Positions 32,325 to 40,562 of a stretch of DNA of 42,091 nt are shown one piece after another (position 1 is the first letter of the stretch; each line of letters begins with the position of its first letter). The notes under the pieces were generated by a model that was given only the letters and a program-made list of their open reading frames with translations, did no database searches and was not told the origin of the DNA. Source of the stretch: an uncultured Lachnospiraceae bacterium. Its GTDB lineage: Bacteria > Bacillota > Clostridia > Lachnospirales > Lachnospiraceae. The position numbers were made by a program, and so were the translations under genes. The stretch lies in NCBI GenBank assembly GCA_910589265.1, contig CAJUTQ010000045.1, positions 1 to 42,091 of the forward strand. Reading direction: 5' to 3'.

Positions 32325-32819
32325 ATGTTCCAAATAAAAATATGCTCTACACACGATGAACTACAAGAGCTGGCACAGCTGGCAAAAGAAATTTGGAATT
32401 CTTACTTCCCTGGTATTATTTCTAAGGAGCAAATTGACTATATGGTAGATAAATACCAAAGCCTTCCTACCTTGACAAAGGCTGTGAAACAAGAAGGTTA
32501 TACATATTTTTTAGGATATGAAGAGAAAAAATTAGTAGGTTACTGTGGAGTAAAGGATGAAGAGAAACGATTATTTCTAAGCAAATTATACATTCATGAA
32601 ACTAGTAGGGGAAAGGGCTATTCTTCCCTTTTATTAAATAGAGCTATCGATTTTGCTAAAAAGAAAAACCTACAATCTATCTATTTAACATGTAATAAAC
32701 AAAATGTAAATAGTTTACATATTTATAAATATAAACATTTCTCTATTATTGATGATAGAAAAACAGATATTGGAAATGGATTTATTATGGATGATTATGT
32801 TATGGAATTAACTATTTGA
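32325..32819 (+). CDS. GNAT-family N-acetyltransferase
   Basis: A 164-residue acetyltransferase. The GNAT core spans most of the protein; the acetyl-CoA-binding motif A is LSKLYIHETSRGKGYSSLLL (R/Q-x-x-G-x-G/A pattern RGKGYS). A C-terminal NVNSLHIYKYKHFSIID corresponds to motif B. The target is unknown. The ATG at 32325 lies 13 nt after AAAGGAG, a long spacing, but no nearer in-frame start exists. AT-rich promoter-like DNA with TATAAT precedes it. It is divergent from the murR operon and could share its regulation. Confidence 0.85.
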   Translation: MFQIKICSTHDELQELAQLAKEIWNSYFPGIISKEQIDYMVDKYQSLPTLTKAVKQEGYTYFLGYEEKKLVGYCGVKDEEKRLFLSKLYIHETSRGKGYSSLLLNRAIDFAKKKNLQSIYLTCNKQNVNSLHIYKYKHFSIIDDRKTDIGNGFIMDDYVMELTI

Positions 32820-32840
32820 TTGTAAAAATATAAGAAATTC

Positions 32841-33002
32841 GTATATTGACTATATTAGTCAATATACTGGATAATGTGGATTTCTTTAAAAACAATCCAC
32901 ATTATCCACAAAGATATCAACATTTCCAACCTTTATCCCCCTTTTTTCATCCGCATTTTTCGAAGTTATCCACATTATCCACGTTTTTGACCAATTTAGT
33001 CA
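32841..33002. repeat. DnaA-box cluster in a 40-bp inverted-repeat element
   Basis: The 13-mer ATCCACATTATCC occurs three times (32869-32881 reverse, 32895-32907 and 32968-32980 forward). Two perfect DnaA boxes TTATCCACA lie at 32902-32910 and 32966-32974, with near matches TTATCCACG at 32975-32983 and TTATCCAGT (reverse strand, near 32867-32875). A 27-bp perfect palindrome (GTATATTGACTA/TAGTCAATATAC) is at 32841-32867. A 14-bp perfect hairpin follows at 32869-32907. The 40-bp arms 32847-32886 and 32963-33002 are inverted copies matching at about 32 of 40 positions. No coding sequence lies within. Confidence 0.8.
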
Positions 33003-33171
33003 TCCTCTCCCACATAAGAATTTCTTCCTAATCATTCCTAATAAATAAATCATTTTCGTAAGCCTAAGAAACGATTGACAGAAACCCTTACTACTGAGAT
33101 AATACTATTGTTAACTTTATATATTAGATTTATATTGAGAAATAACACAATTACAGAAAGGGGATGAAAAC
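33003..33171 (+). other. Intergenic region upstream of rubredoxin
   Basis: Together with the repeat element this makes a gene-free stretch of about 350 bp. It is AT-rich and includes TTGACA near 33074 and AT-rich -10-like sequence further on, but no convincing single promoter. AAAGGGGATG precedes the rubredoxin ATG. Confidence 0.4.
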
Positions 33172-33348
33172 ATGGATTATACTTATCGCTATAAATGTGT
33201 TCCTTGTGGATATGTCTATGATCCTGCTACAGGAGATCCAGCACATGATATTCCTCCTGGAACTTTATTTGAAGATTTACCAGAAGATTGGATTTGCCCT
33301 CAATGTGGCTTTAGCAAAAAAGCAGTTTTTGAGAAAGTTGTTGTTTAA
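33172..33348 (+). CDS. Rubredoxin
   Basis: A 58-residue iron protein with the two rubredoxin knuckles CVPCGYVYDPATGDP (Cys9, Cys12) and WICPQCGFSKKAVF (Cys42, Cys45), which hold one Fe in four cysteines. It carries single electrons in anaerobes, typically for oxygen or superoxide detoxification. The usual PAGTxFEDLPEDWxCP core is present as PPGTLFEDLPEDW. GAAAGGGG lies about 7 nt upstream of the ATG. No electron partner such as rubrerythrin is adjacent. Confidence 0.96.
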   Translation: MDYTYRYKCVPCGYVYDPATGDPAHDIPPGTLFEDLPEDWICPQCGFSKKAVFEKVVV

Positions 33349-33394
33349 GCAAGTAACCATACTATCTCCTTCTGAAAAAAGCTCTTTCTATAGG

Positions 33395-33502
33395 ATAACA
33401 AAAATTGCCATAATATTTCTTTCACAACCGTTTATACTAATACCAAGATAAGTGGTGAAAAACATGACGTATCAAAAGGCATGTTATTGACTGATGTCAA
33501 AA
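33395..33502 (+). pseudogene. Possible decayed coding remnant
   Basis: Between rubredoxin and the SASP gene, one plus frame reads protein-like with no start or ribosome binding site (ending SGEKHDVSKGMLLTDVKKHP and stopping at a TGA near 33521). I do not recognise a family. It may be the residue of a lost gene. Confidence 0.25.
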
Positions 33503-33511
33503 AACATCCTG

Positions 33512-33543
33512 AGGATAAGTGATGTGAAGTAGTCACTTATCCT
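33512..33543. repeat. 11-bp inverted repeat upstream of SASP gene
   Basis: AGGATAAGTGA (33512-33522) and TCACTTATCCT (33533-33543) form a perfect stem with a 10-nt loop, followed by AAAAAT rather than T. It ends 41 bp before the SASP ATG, so it could be a weak terminator or a regulatory hairpin or operator in the SASP leader. Confidence 0.6.
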
Positions 33544-33584
33544 AAAAATAGATAAAGATTTCTAATTTACGGAGGTGAAAAGAA

Positions 33585-33788
33585 ATGTCAAGTAGCAACA
33601 GAGCAAATAGAATGGAAGTACCTGAAGCAAAAGCAGCTATGGACCGTTTCAAGACAGAGGTTGCATCTGAATTAGGTGTAAACTTAAAAGAAGGATATAA
33701 TGGTGATTTAACTTCTAAAGAAGCTGGTTCCATTGGTGGCGAGATGGTTAGACGTATGATCAGAAACCAGGAAGAACAGATGAAATAA
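33585..33788 (+). CDS. Alpha/beta-type small acid-soluble spore protein
   Basis: A 67-residue DNA-binding protein that coats spore DNA and protects it from UV and heat. The family core is visible: PEAKAAMDRFKTEVASELGV includes the germination-protease cleavage region (TEVASE), and the second half LTSKEAGSIGGEMVRRMI carries the conserved GGxMxRRMI. GGAGGTG lies 6 nt upstream of the ATG. It should be transcribed in the forespore by sigma-G; no unambiguous sigma-G promoter was identified. It is the clearest sign that the organism forms endospores. Confidence 0.96.
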   Translation: MSSSNRANRMEVPEAKAAMDRFKTEVASELGVNLKEGYNGDLTSKEAGSIGGEMVRRMIRNQEEQMK

Positions 33789-33838
33789 CCAAAAGATAAA
33801 TAAATACAAAAGAAAAAAAGCATAAATTGTGTAAATGA

Positions 33839-33868
33839 GACGCATACCTTACGGTATGCGTCTTGTTT
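33839..33868 (+). terminator. Terminator of the SASP gene
   Basis: GACGCATACC-TTAC-GGTATGCGTC forms a 10-bp perfect stem followed by TTGTTTT. It lies between the SASP gene and the convergent DJ-1/PfpI gene. Confidence 0.9.
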
Positions 33869-33875
33869 TCATATC

Positions 33876-34442
33876 TTATGCTTTTTCTTCCATATGCCCA
33901 TATACAATTTTTTTCTTTAAGTTAAGAGCTGCTTCCTTTCCTTTATAAATTTCTATAATAGCAGCCCCAAAGGGAATGGCAGTTCCCATTCCTCTGCTTG
34001 TTATGACGTTTCCATCTATCTCCACTTTTTCTTCTGTTACCTTTGCACCTTTTAACTGAGACTCCATTCCAGGATAGCAGCAAGCCCTCTTCCCTTCTAA
34101 AATTCCCAAATCACCAAATACAGTGGGAGCAGCGCATATTGCGGCTAACTTTTTTCCCTCTCTTTGGAAAAGGCAAATGAGATCTTTTAAAGGAGAAAAA
34201 GCTCTTAAATTTTCTGTTCCAGGCATTCCTCCTGGTAAGATTAGCATATCTGTCTTTGTAAAATCTGCCTTTTCAAATAGAATATCTGCTTTTACTGAAA
34301 TATTATGGGAACCTGTTACAATTTCCTTTCCAGTAATGCTTACCATCTTAATATCCATCTCTTCTCTGCGAAGCATATCCACTACTGTGAGAGCCTCAAT
34401 TTCTTCAAAACCTTCTGCCAAAAAAATACGTATTTCTTCCAT
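33876..34442 (-). CDS. DJ-1/PfpI family protein
   Basis: A 188-residue class I glutamine amidotransferase-like protein of the DJ-1/ThiJ/PfpI family. The N-terminal AEGFEEIEALTVVDMLRRE contains the conserved Glu, and the nucleophilic elbow has Cys in AAICAAPTVFGDLG. DJ-1 relatives act as glyoxalases, deglycases or stress chaperones; which applies is not readable. GGAGG precedes the ATG by 9 nt. It is convergent with the SASP gene. Confidence 0.92.
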   Translation of the reverse strand: MEEIRIFLAEGFEEIEALTVVDMLRREEMDIKMVSITGKEIVTGSHNISVKADILFEKADFTKTDMLILPGGMPGTENLRAFSPLKDLICLFQREGKKLAAICAAPTVFGDLGILEGKRACCYPGMESQLKGAKVTEEKVEIDGNVITSRGMGTAIPFGAAIIEIYKGKEAALNLKKKIVYGHMEEKA

Positions 34443-34613
34443 TTTTACATCCTCCTTTTCTTCTATCCTTTAAAACTTATATAAAAATTAGAAAAAAATC
34501 AATCTTCCTTTGTTTTTCCTCTCATAAATGGTATAATGATGTTCAGGCCAAAAGGAGTTTTGGTTCCTTTTATCATAAATTAGAAAATAAAATATCTAGA
34601 AAAGAGGAAAACG

Positions 34614-35075
34614 ATGGAAATTGAAAAAAAATATATTATTAACGATTTACCTTTGCCGTTAGAATCTTATCCTTGTCACTTCATTGAGCAAGCCTATCTT
34701 TGTACAAATCCAGTGATACGCATCCGCCGATTTGACGAAGAATATACACTTACTTATAAAGGAGAAGGGATGATGATCCGGGAAGAATCCAATCTCCCTC
34801 TTACAAAAGATGCTTATGAACATCTAAAAGGGAAAAGGGATGGCCATATTATTACGAAAAAACGTTATCATATTCCCTTGCCTCAATATGAAAACCTTAT
34901 GATTGAACTCGATATTTTCTTATCTCCTTATCCAGGCATGATTCTTGCAGAGGTTGAATTTCAGACAGAAGACGAAGCTCTCGCTTTTCTTCCGCCTTAT
35001 TGGTTTGGGGAAGAAGTAACTCTTGATCCAAAATATCACAATTCCAATATGATCTATCTTCCCTTTGTGCTGTGA
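34614..35075 (+). CDS. CYTH-domain protein (triphosphate tunnel metalloenzyme)
   Basis: A 153-residue protein starting MEIEKKYII, the ExExK hallmark of CYTH/TTM enzymes, which hydrolyse tripolyphosphate, thiamine triphosphate or make cAMP. Other basic and acidic tunnel residues are seen in VIRIRRFDEEYTLTYKGEG and LMIELDIFL, and AEVEFQTEDEAL. The short length favours a phosphohydrolase over a cyclase. AGAGG lies 6 nt before the ATG. A TTTGTT-17-TATAAT promoter sits at about 34518-34546. The last 22 nt overlap the convergent malQ. Confidence 0.9.
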   Translation: MEIEKKYIINDLPLPLESYPCHFIEQAYLCTNPVIRIRRFDEEYTLTYKGEGMMIREESNLPLTKDAYEHLKGKRDGHIITKKRYHIPLPQYENLMIELDIFLSPYPGMILAEVEFQTEDEALAFLPPYWFGEEVTLDPKYHNSNMIYLPFVL

Positions 35076-36562
35076 CTCTTTGGAATTCTTTTATAAATCT
35101 CATTCATTTTACGGATTTTCTCTGCCAGCTCCTTTGTAAAAGCCCCTTTCTCCATTCTCCATGTCCAATTATCTCCTAAGGTAGATGGAGTGTTTATTCT
35201 TGCCTGAGTTCCAAGTCCCAAATAATCTTGCATGGGAATAATAGCTAAGTCTGCCACACTAGCAACCGCTGCACGTATGAGCTCCCAGTTAATTCCTTCT
35301 TTATTTCCTTGCTGGAAATGTAAATATTCCCTACAAAATTCTCTATCTCTAGAATTTATGGAGTTATACCATCCAAGAGTTGTATCATTATCATGGGTAC
35401 CTGTATAGACTACACAGTTTTTATGATAATTGTGGGGGAGATAATCACTCTCCTCCCTAGAATCAAAGGCAAACTGCAGCACCTTCATGCCAGGATATCC
35501 TGTTCCCTCCACAAGTTTTAAAACACTTTCTGTTAAAAATCCTAAATCTTCTGCAATGACTGCTTTTTCCCCAAGGCTTGCCTTCATTGTCTTAAATATC
35601 TCATATCCTGGCCCCTGCTCCCACTTCCCATTGACAGCGTTTTTCGCCCCAAAGGGAATGGAATAATAAGAATCAAATCCTCTGAAGTGATCAATTCGCA
35701 CTACATCATATAATTGAAAGGAATAAGCAATTCTCTTCATCCACCACTCATAACCTGTTTTCTTATGATAATCCCATTGATACAAAGGATTGCCCCATAG
35801 CTGTCCTTCTTTTGAAAAGGCATCTGGAGGACAGCCAGCCACAAAAGTAGGCGTTAGGTTTTGATCCAATTGAAATAGTTCTGGATTTGCCCATATATCC
35901 GAGCTATCTGGGGCAACATAAATAGGAATATCTCCTATAATTTTAATTCCCTGACTGTTTGCATATTTCTTTATCTTTATCCATTGCTTTTTAAAATAAA
36001 ATTGGAGAAACTGGTAAAATTCCACTTCCTGTTCTAGCTCTTCCTTATATTTTTTTAAAACGGCCTCCCTTCTTTTTTTGACATCCATTGTCCACTGAGT
36101 CCAGCTCTTTCCTCCAAAAGACTGTTTCATTCCCATGAATAAGGCATAATCGTCCAGCCAATACGCATTTTTCTTAATAAATTTCTGAAATTTTTTATCC
36201 TTTCCTATTTTACTATTTTTGTACGCCTTTTTTAAAATTTTGAACCTGGCACTGTATAATTTTCCATAATCTATCTTCTCTCTCTCACTGCCAAAATCCA
36301 TCTTTTTACAATCTTCCTTCGATAAATACTCTTTTTTTACAAATTCCTGTAAATCAATAAAGTAAGGATTACCTGCAAACGTAGAAAAAGACTGATAAGG
36401 GGAATCCCCATATCCTGTAGGCCCCAGAGGTAAAATCTGCCAATAAGACTGACCTGCCTCCTTCATCCTATCTATAAATTCATAAGCTTCCCTGGAAAAA
36501 CAGCCAATTCCATATTTTGATGGAAGGCTGAATATAGGCAATAAAATGCCGCTTTCTCTCAT
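35054..36562 (-). CDS. malQ: 4-alpha-glucanotransferase (amylomaltase)
   Basis: A 502-residue glycoside hydrolase family 77 enzyme that transfers maltosyl units between alpha-1,4-glucans. Signatures: RESGILLPIFSLPSKYGIG at the N-terminus, IKIIGDIPIYVAPDSSDIW, the nucleophile Asp in VVRIDHFRGFDSYYSIP, the acid/base Glu in VIAEDLGFLT, and YTGTHDNDTTLGWY. The ATG at 36562 is selected for AAGGAGG 6 nt upstream. It lies 121 nt downstream of the phosphorylase gene on the same strand. The two enzymes act together on maltodextrin or glycogen. Confidence 0.96.
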   Translation of the reverse strand: MRESGILLPIFSLPSKYGIGCFSREAYEFIDRMKEAGQSYWQILPLGPTGYGDSPYQSFSTFAGNPYFIDLQEFVKKEYLSKEDCKKMDFGSEREKIDYGKLYSARFKILKKAYKNSKIGKDKKFQKFIKKNAYWLDDYALFMGMKQSFGGKSWTQWTMDVKKRREAVLKKYKEELEQEVEFYQFLQFYFKKQWIKIKKYANSQGIKIIGDIPIYVAPDSSDIWANPELFQLDQNLTPTFVAGCPPDAFSKEGQLWGNPLYQWDYHKKTGYEWWMKRIAYSFQLYDVVRIDHFRGFDSYYSIPFGAKNAVNGKWEQGPGYEIFKTMKASLGEKAVIAEDLGFLTESVLKLVEGTGYPGMKVLQFAFDSREESDYLPHNYHKNCVVYTGTHDNDTTLGWYNSINSRDREFCREYLHFQQGNKEGINWELIRAAVASVADLAIIPMQDYLGLGTQARINTPSTLGDNWTWRMEKGAFTKELAEKIRKMNEIYKRIPKSHSTKGR

Positions 36563-36683
36563 GGTACTCCTCCTTTCCCACACTTCTCGTCATAACGCTG
36601 TGGATGGCGTAAATCATCTCAGTCTGAGATTTCCAACTTCGTTGTCAGACTTGCTTTACCCCTTTGTCTTTCTTCTTACACTT

Positions 36684-38996
36684 CTATTCACACAGTTTCC
36701 AAATATCCTCATTATACTGGGCAATGGTTCTATCAGAAGAGAAAAATCCTGCCTTAGCTATGTTCACAAGCATTTTTTTCTGCCATTTCTCTTGATCTAA
36801 GTAATCTTCCATCATTTTGTCCTTAACCGCAATATAATCTTCAAGGTCCAGCAAGGTCATAAACCAGTCTTTATTTATGAGCTCTTTATAAAGCCTTTCT
36901 AGGTTTTCCTTGGAACCTACTTTTAAAGCCTCTTCCCCTATAATAAAATCCACTGCCTCTTGGATAACTGGACTTTTCTTGTAATATTCTTTGGATACAT
37001 AATCTGACTTCTTGTAATGGTCTATAATTTGCTCACTTTTCTCTCCAAATATATAAATATTATCGTCTCCTACTAATTCATGAATTTCCACGTTGGCTCC
37101 ATCGCTTGTTCCTAATGTAACTGCCCCGTTAAGCATAAATTTCATATTTCCAGTGCCTGAGGCTTCTTTTGAGGCAAGGGAAATCTGCTCTGATATGTCG
37201 CAGGCTGGAATCAGTTTTTGCGCATAGCTCACATTGTAATTTTCTACCATAACAACCTTTAAATAAGGGCTTACATCTGGATCCTTGTTTATAATCTCCT
37301 CTAAAACAAGTATCAGATGGATGATGTCCTGGGCAATAATATAAGCTGGAGCTGCCTTTGCCCCAAAGAGGAATGTAATAGGAGTAGAGGGCTTTTTTCC
37401 CCTCTTTATTTCCAAGTATTTATGGATTATATAAAGGGCGTTCATTTGCTGACGTTTATATTCATGGAGACGTTTTACCTGAATGTCGAATATAGAATCT
37501 ACATTCAGTTCCATTCCTTCTTTTTCCTTAATATAAGCTGCTAAGGCTGCTTTTTTCTCTCTTTTAATATTTCCTATTCTTTGGAGAAGCTCTTTATTAT
37601 CTATATGGGAAAGAAGTTTTTCCAATTCTTTGGCATCTTTTTTAAATCCTTCACCAATTGTCTCACAAATACATTTTGTCAGCTCTTGGTTGCAGGAAAT
37701 AAGCCATCTTCGGAAAGTAATTCCATTTGTTTTATTATTAAATTTCTCTGGATAAATAGCATAAAAATGCTTTAGCTCTGACTCCTTTAAAATTTCTGTA
37801 TGGATTGCTGCCACCCCATTGACACTAAAACCATAGTGAATGTCAATATGGGCCATGTGAACCCGATTTTCCTTGTCAATAATATGAACTTTTGTATCCT
37901 TATATTTTTCCCTTACTTTTTTATCCAATTCTTTTATAATAGGAACAAGATTTGGCACTACTTTTTCCAAATATTCCATTGGCCATTTTTCTAATGCTTC
38001 TGCCAAAATTGTATGATTTGTATATGCGCAAGTCTTTCTTACAATTTCAATAGCCTCATCCAAAGGTATTGCTTTTTCTTCATTCAAAATGCGAATCAGC
38101 TCAGGAATAATAAGGGTGGGATGAGTATCATTAATTTGAATGACCGCATGCTCATACATTTTTCGCAGATCATATTTCTTTTCCTTCATATCTTTTAATA
38201 TAAGCTGGGCCCCACTGCTTACCATAAAATACTGCTGATAGATTCTAAGAAGATTTCCAGCCTCATCAGAATCGTCGGGATACAAAAATAAAGTAAGGTT
38301 TTTCTCAATTTCTTCTTTGTCAAATTCTATTCCATCCTTCACAATGCTCTCGTCTACCGATTCAATGTCAAAGAGATGGAGCTTATTAATCCCGTTTTCA
38401 TATCCTGCCACATCCATATTATATAATATGGATTTTACCTTTTTATCTCCAAAGACAACGTCAAAGGAAACGTCTGTTTTATTTAACCAGGAAAGACTTT
38501 CTATCCAGTCATTCTTCTCTGCCTTTTGCAAATGGTTCCGAAAGGTTTGCTTAAATAATCCAAAATGATAATTTAAGCCAATACCTGCTCCTGGAAGTCC
38601 CAGGGTTGCAATAGAGTCTAGAAAACAGGCTGCCAGCCTTCCCAATCCCCCATTTCCAAGAGACGGCTCTGGCTCCCATTCTTCAATGAGAGATAAATCT
38701 TTTCCCTTTGAAGCTAAAATATCTTTTAGTTTCTCATAAACTCCCAAATTAATCAGGTTGTTCGATAGCAACTTTCCAATGAGAAATTCTGCGGAAATAT
38801 AATATACTTTCTTGTCTCCTGTAATTTCAGGCTCTGCGTTCATCCATTCCTTTGTCAATTCTAAAATACTATAATAGAGTTCTTTATCCGAACACTTCTC
38901 CACATCCTTTCCATATCTTTTCTTAGTCATCTCTTCCAATTGACCTTCTATATTTTCTGTCATTACTTCTTTTTGCATTTTTAATTGCAATGTCAT
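36684..38996 (-). CDS. glgP: Glycogen/maltodextrin phosphorylase
   Basis: A 770-residue PLP-dependent phosphorylase releasing glucose-1-phosphate from alpha-1,4-glucan. The active-site glycine loop EPSLGNGGLGRLAACFLDS, the PLP Lys in GTGNMKFMLNGAVTLGTSDGA, and the KRLHEYKRQQMN stretch are intact. The length is at the short end for GlgP/MalP. Of two ATGs the second (38996, MTLQLKMQ) is chosen, as GGAGG abuts the first. Together with MalQ and the phosphofructokinase upstream it makes an alpha-glucan-to-glycolysis block, though pfp is separated by a terminator. Confidence 0.94.
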   Translation of the reverse strand: MTLQLKMQKEVMTENIEGQLEEMTKKRYGKDVEKCSDKELYYSILELTKEWMNAEPEITGDKKVYYISAEFLIGKLLSNNLINLGVYEKLKDILASKGKDLSLIEEWEPEPSLGNGGLGRLAACFLDSIATLGLPGAGIGLNYHFGLFKQTFRNHLQKAEKNDWIESLSWLNKTDVSFDVVFGDKKVKSILYNMDVAGYENGINKLHLFDIESVDESIVKDGIEFDKEEIEKNLTLFLYPDDSDEAGNLLRIYQQYFMVSSGAQLILKDMKEKKYDLRKMYEHAVIQINDTHPTLIIPELIRILNEEKAIPLDEAIEIVRKTCAYTNHTILAEALEKWPMEYLEKVVPNLVPIIKELDKKVREKYKDTKVHIIDKENRVHMAHIDIHYGFSVNGVAAIHTEILKESELKHFYAIYPEKFNNKTNGITFRRWLISCNQELTKCICETIGEGFKKDAKELEKLLSHIDNKELLQRIGNIKREKKAALAAYIKEKEGMELNVDSIFDIQVKRLHEYKRQQMNALYIIHKYLEIKRGKKPSTPITFLFGAKAAPAYIIAQDIIHLILVLEEIINKDPDVSPYLKVVMVENYNVSYAQKLIPACDISEQISLASKEASGTGNMKFMLNGAVTLGTSDGANVEIHELVGDDNIYIFGEKSEQIIDHYKKSDYVSKEYYKKSPVIQEAVDFIIGEEALKVGSKENLERLYKELINKDWFMTLLDLEDYIAVKDKMMEDYLDQEKWQKKMLVNIAKAGFFSSDRTIAQYNEDIWKLCE

Positions 38997-39061
38997 ATGC
39001 ATCCTCCATTTCCTTCTAATCCATTCATTGAGTAGGAAGGATTAATCTTCCCCTACCTTGT

Positions 39062-39103
39062 GGGGCACATGTTGTGTAAGCAATGAATTTCCCTGTGTGC
39101 CCC
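39062..39103. repeat. Inverted repeat between pfp and glgP
   Basis: GGGGCACA (39062-39069) and TGTGCCCC (39096-39103) form an 8-bp GC-rich stem with a 26-nt loop in the leader of glgP. A smaller GGAAG/CTTCC hairpin lies beside it near 39034-39050. Function is unknown; an operator or leader structure is possible. Confidence 0.45.
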
Positions 39104-39113
39104 TCCATATATA

Positions 39114-39151
39114 AGGGCTGCCACAAATTATTTATTTTCTGTAGCAGCCCT
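39114..39151 (-). terminator. Hairpin after pfp, probable terminator
   Basis: AGGGCTGC (39114-39121) and GCAGCCCT (39144-39151) pair perfectly, extendable by ACA/TGT with one mismatch. It begins 18 nt after the pfp stop. The trailing minus-strand sequence is TATATAT rather than a pure T run, so it is a moderate terminator. Confidence 0.6.
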
Positions 39152-39168
39152 CATTTCATCTTACTATT

Positions 39169-40398
39169 CTATTTGCGTACTAAATGTCTTGGCAACCCGT
39201 TTACCATGAGAGGCTGTAATTCACCCATAATCAATGGACGAGCATATTTTATATACTCTTTACTAAGCTGTGTTCCATCTTCTGTAATCCATTCTAAGGG
39301 CACAGAACGCTCTACATTGGCAATTGCATGAATATCATAAATGCCAATTCCACTTTGATAAGGATCCTGTCCTTTTCTCTCAATAATAATCATCATACCC
39401 GTCTTGCCATCTTCTGCTGCGTTTACTGCTGCATATCCTACTTGGAAGGCCTCGCTAATATCTGTCATAGAAGCCAGATGAGTAGCGGCTCTCTGTAATG
39501 TGGAAAACTCAATAGCTCTTGTTTTTAACCCTGTTGCTGCTGCAATTTTATTAGCAACTACAACGGCGGCGCCGGACAACTGCTTATGGCCAAATGCGTC
39601 CACATAGTCACTGCCATCTCCCAACTCACATACGAAACGGCCATCTTCCAATTTTATTCCTTCTGAAATAGCAAGAACAACAGAGCTTTTCTTTTCTGCC
39701 AGCTCCTTTACCTTTCCAATAAACTTGTCCATGTCAAAGGTAACTTCTGGAAGGCAGATCATATCAGCCCCTGAGCAGTCTTCTCCTTTTGCCAAAGCTG
39801 CCGCTGCTGTGAGCCAGCCTGCATGACGGCCCATTATCTCTACAACTGTTACTGTAGGTTTTTCTACCCCAAAGCTCTCATTATCCCTGATAATTTCTTT
39901 TAAGGAGGCTGCAATATATTTTGCTGCGCTTCCATATCCAGGGCAATGATCTGTTATAGGAAGATCATTGTCAATTGTTTTAGGAACCCCAATAAATCTC
40001 TGGTTTTTTCCTTTTGACGCCCCATAATCTGATAACATTTTAATTGTGTCCATGGAATCATTGCCGCCAATATAAAACAGGCATTCTATATCATATTTAT
40101 CTAAAATCTCAAATATTTTATCATATGTCTCTTCATTTCCTTCGATTTTTGGAAGCTTGTATCTACAGGAACCTAAAAATGCAGAAGGGGTTCTTTTTAA
40201 TAATTCCACATCTGCCTCATCCTTTATTTGTTCGGAAAGATCTACTAAGTTTTCATTTAGAAATCCTTGGATGCCATGCACCATGCCATAGATCTTCTTT
40301 ACTCCTAATTTTTTTGCTCCAGTAAACACACCGGCTAAACTAGAATTGATAACTGCCGTGGGACCTCCTGATTGTCCTACAACGATGTTTCCTTTCAT
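39169..40398 (-). CDS. pfp: Pyrophosphate-type phosphofructokinase
   Basis: A 409-residue PFK that phosphorylates fructose-6-phosphate, the committed glycolytic step. The donor can be read from two positions. The nucleotide loop is GGNDSMDT, with Asp where ATP enzymes have Gly (GGDGS). The PKTIDNDLP motif has Lys where ATP enzymes have Gly (PGTIDND). Both are the pattern of PPi-dependent enzymes, which are reversible. Other landmarks: GQSGGPTAVINSSLAG and VVEIMGRHAGWLTAAA. GGAGGAG lies 4-5 nt before the ATG. It is divergent from the MATE gene. Confidence 0.93.
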   Translation of the reverse strand: MKGNIVVGQSGGPTAVINSSLAGVFTGAKKLGVKKIYGMVHGIQGFLNENLVDLSEQIKDEADVELLKRTPSAFLGSCRYKLPKIEGNEETYDKIFEILDKYDIECLFYIGGNDSMDTIKMLSDYGASKGKNQRFIGVPKTIDNDLPITDHCPGYGSAAKYIAASLKEIIRDNESFGVEKPTVTVVEIMGRHAGWLTAAAALAKGEDCSGADMICLPEVTFDMDKFIGKVKELAEKKSSVVLAISEGIKLEDGRFVCELGDGSDYVDAFGHKQLSGAAVVVANKIAAATGLKTRAIEFSTLQRAATHLASMTDISEAFQVGYAAVNAAEDGKTGMMIIIERKGQDPYQSGIGIYDIHAIANVERSVPLEWITEDGTQLSKEYIKYARPLIMGELQPLMVNGLPRHLVRK

Positions 40399-40475
40399 TT
40401 TACTCCTCCATTCTCATTTGTGACCCTTTGGCACAATCTTCTTTTTATTCATTATATTCATAGTATATCAGTTTG

Positions 40476-40525
40476 ATTATAGCAGAAAGTTCCTTTCTTG
40501 ACAATCCTTTCCTAAATGTTATAAT
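40476..40525. promoter_or_regulatory. Overlapping divergent promoters of pfp and MATE gene
   Basis: Plus strand: TTGACA (40498-40503), 16 bp, TATAAT (40520-40525) for the MATE gene. Minus strand: TTGTCA (40504-40499), 17 bp, extended -10 TGCTATAAT (TATAAT at 40481-40476) for pfp. The two -35 hexamers overlap by 5 bp. Confidence 0.75.
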
Positions 40526-40562
40526 GATAATAATGTGTATTTGGAAAGGTAGGGCAGATTTT

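Noticed and set aside
32841..33002. Chromosomal origin oriC
   Set aside because: The DnaA boxes are real, but dnaA, dnaN, rpmH or gyrB are not nearby and no DNA-unwinding element is clear; treated as a DnaA-box cluster instead.
33164..33451. 95-codon frame starting just before rubredoxin
   Set aside because: The overlapping frame from 33172 encodes a rubredoxin with all four cysteines; the longer frame is a shadow.
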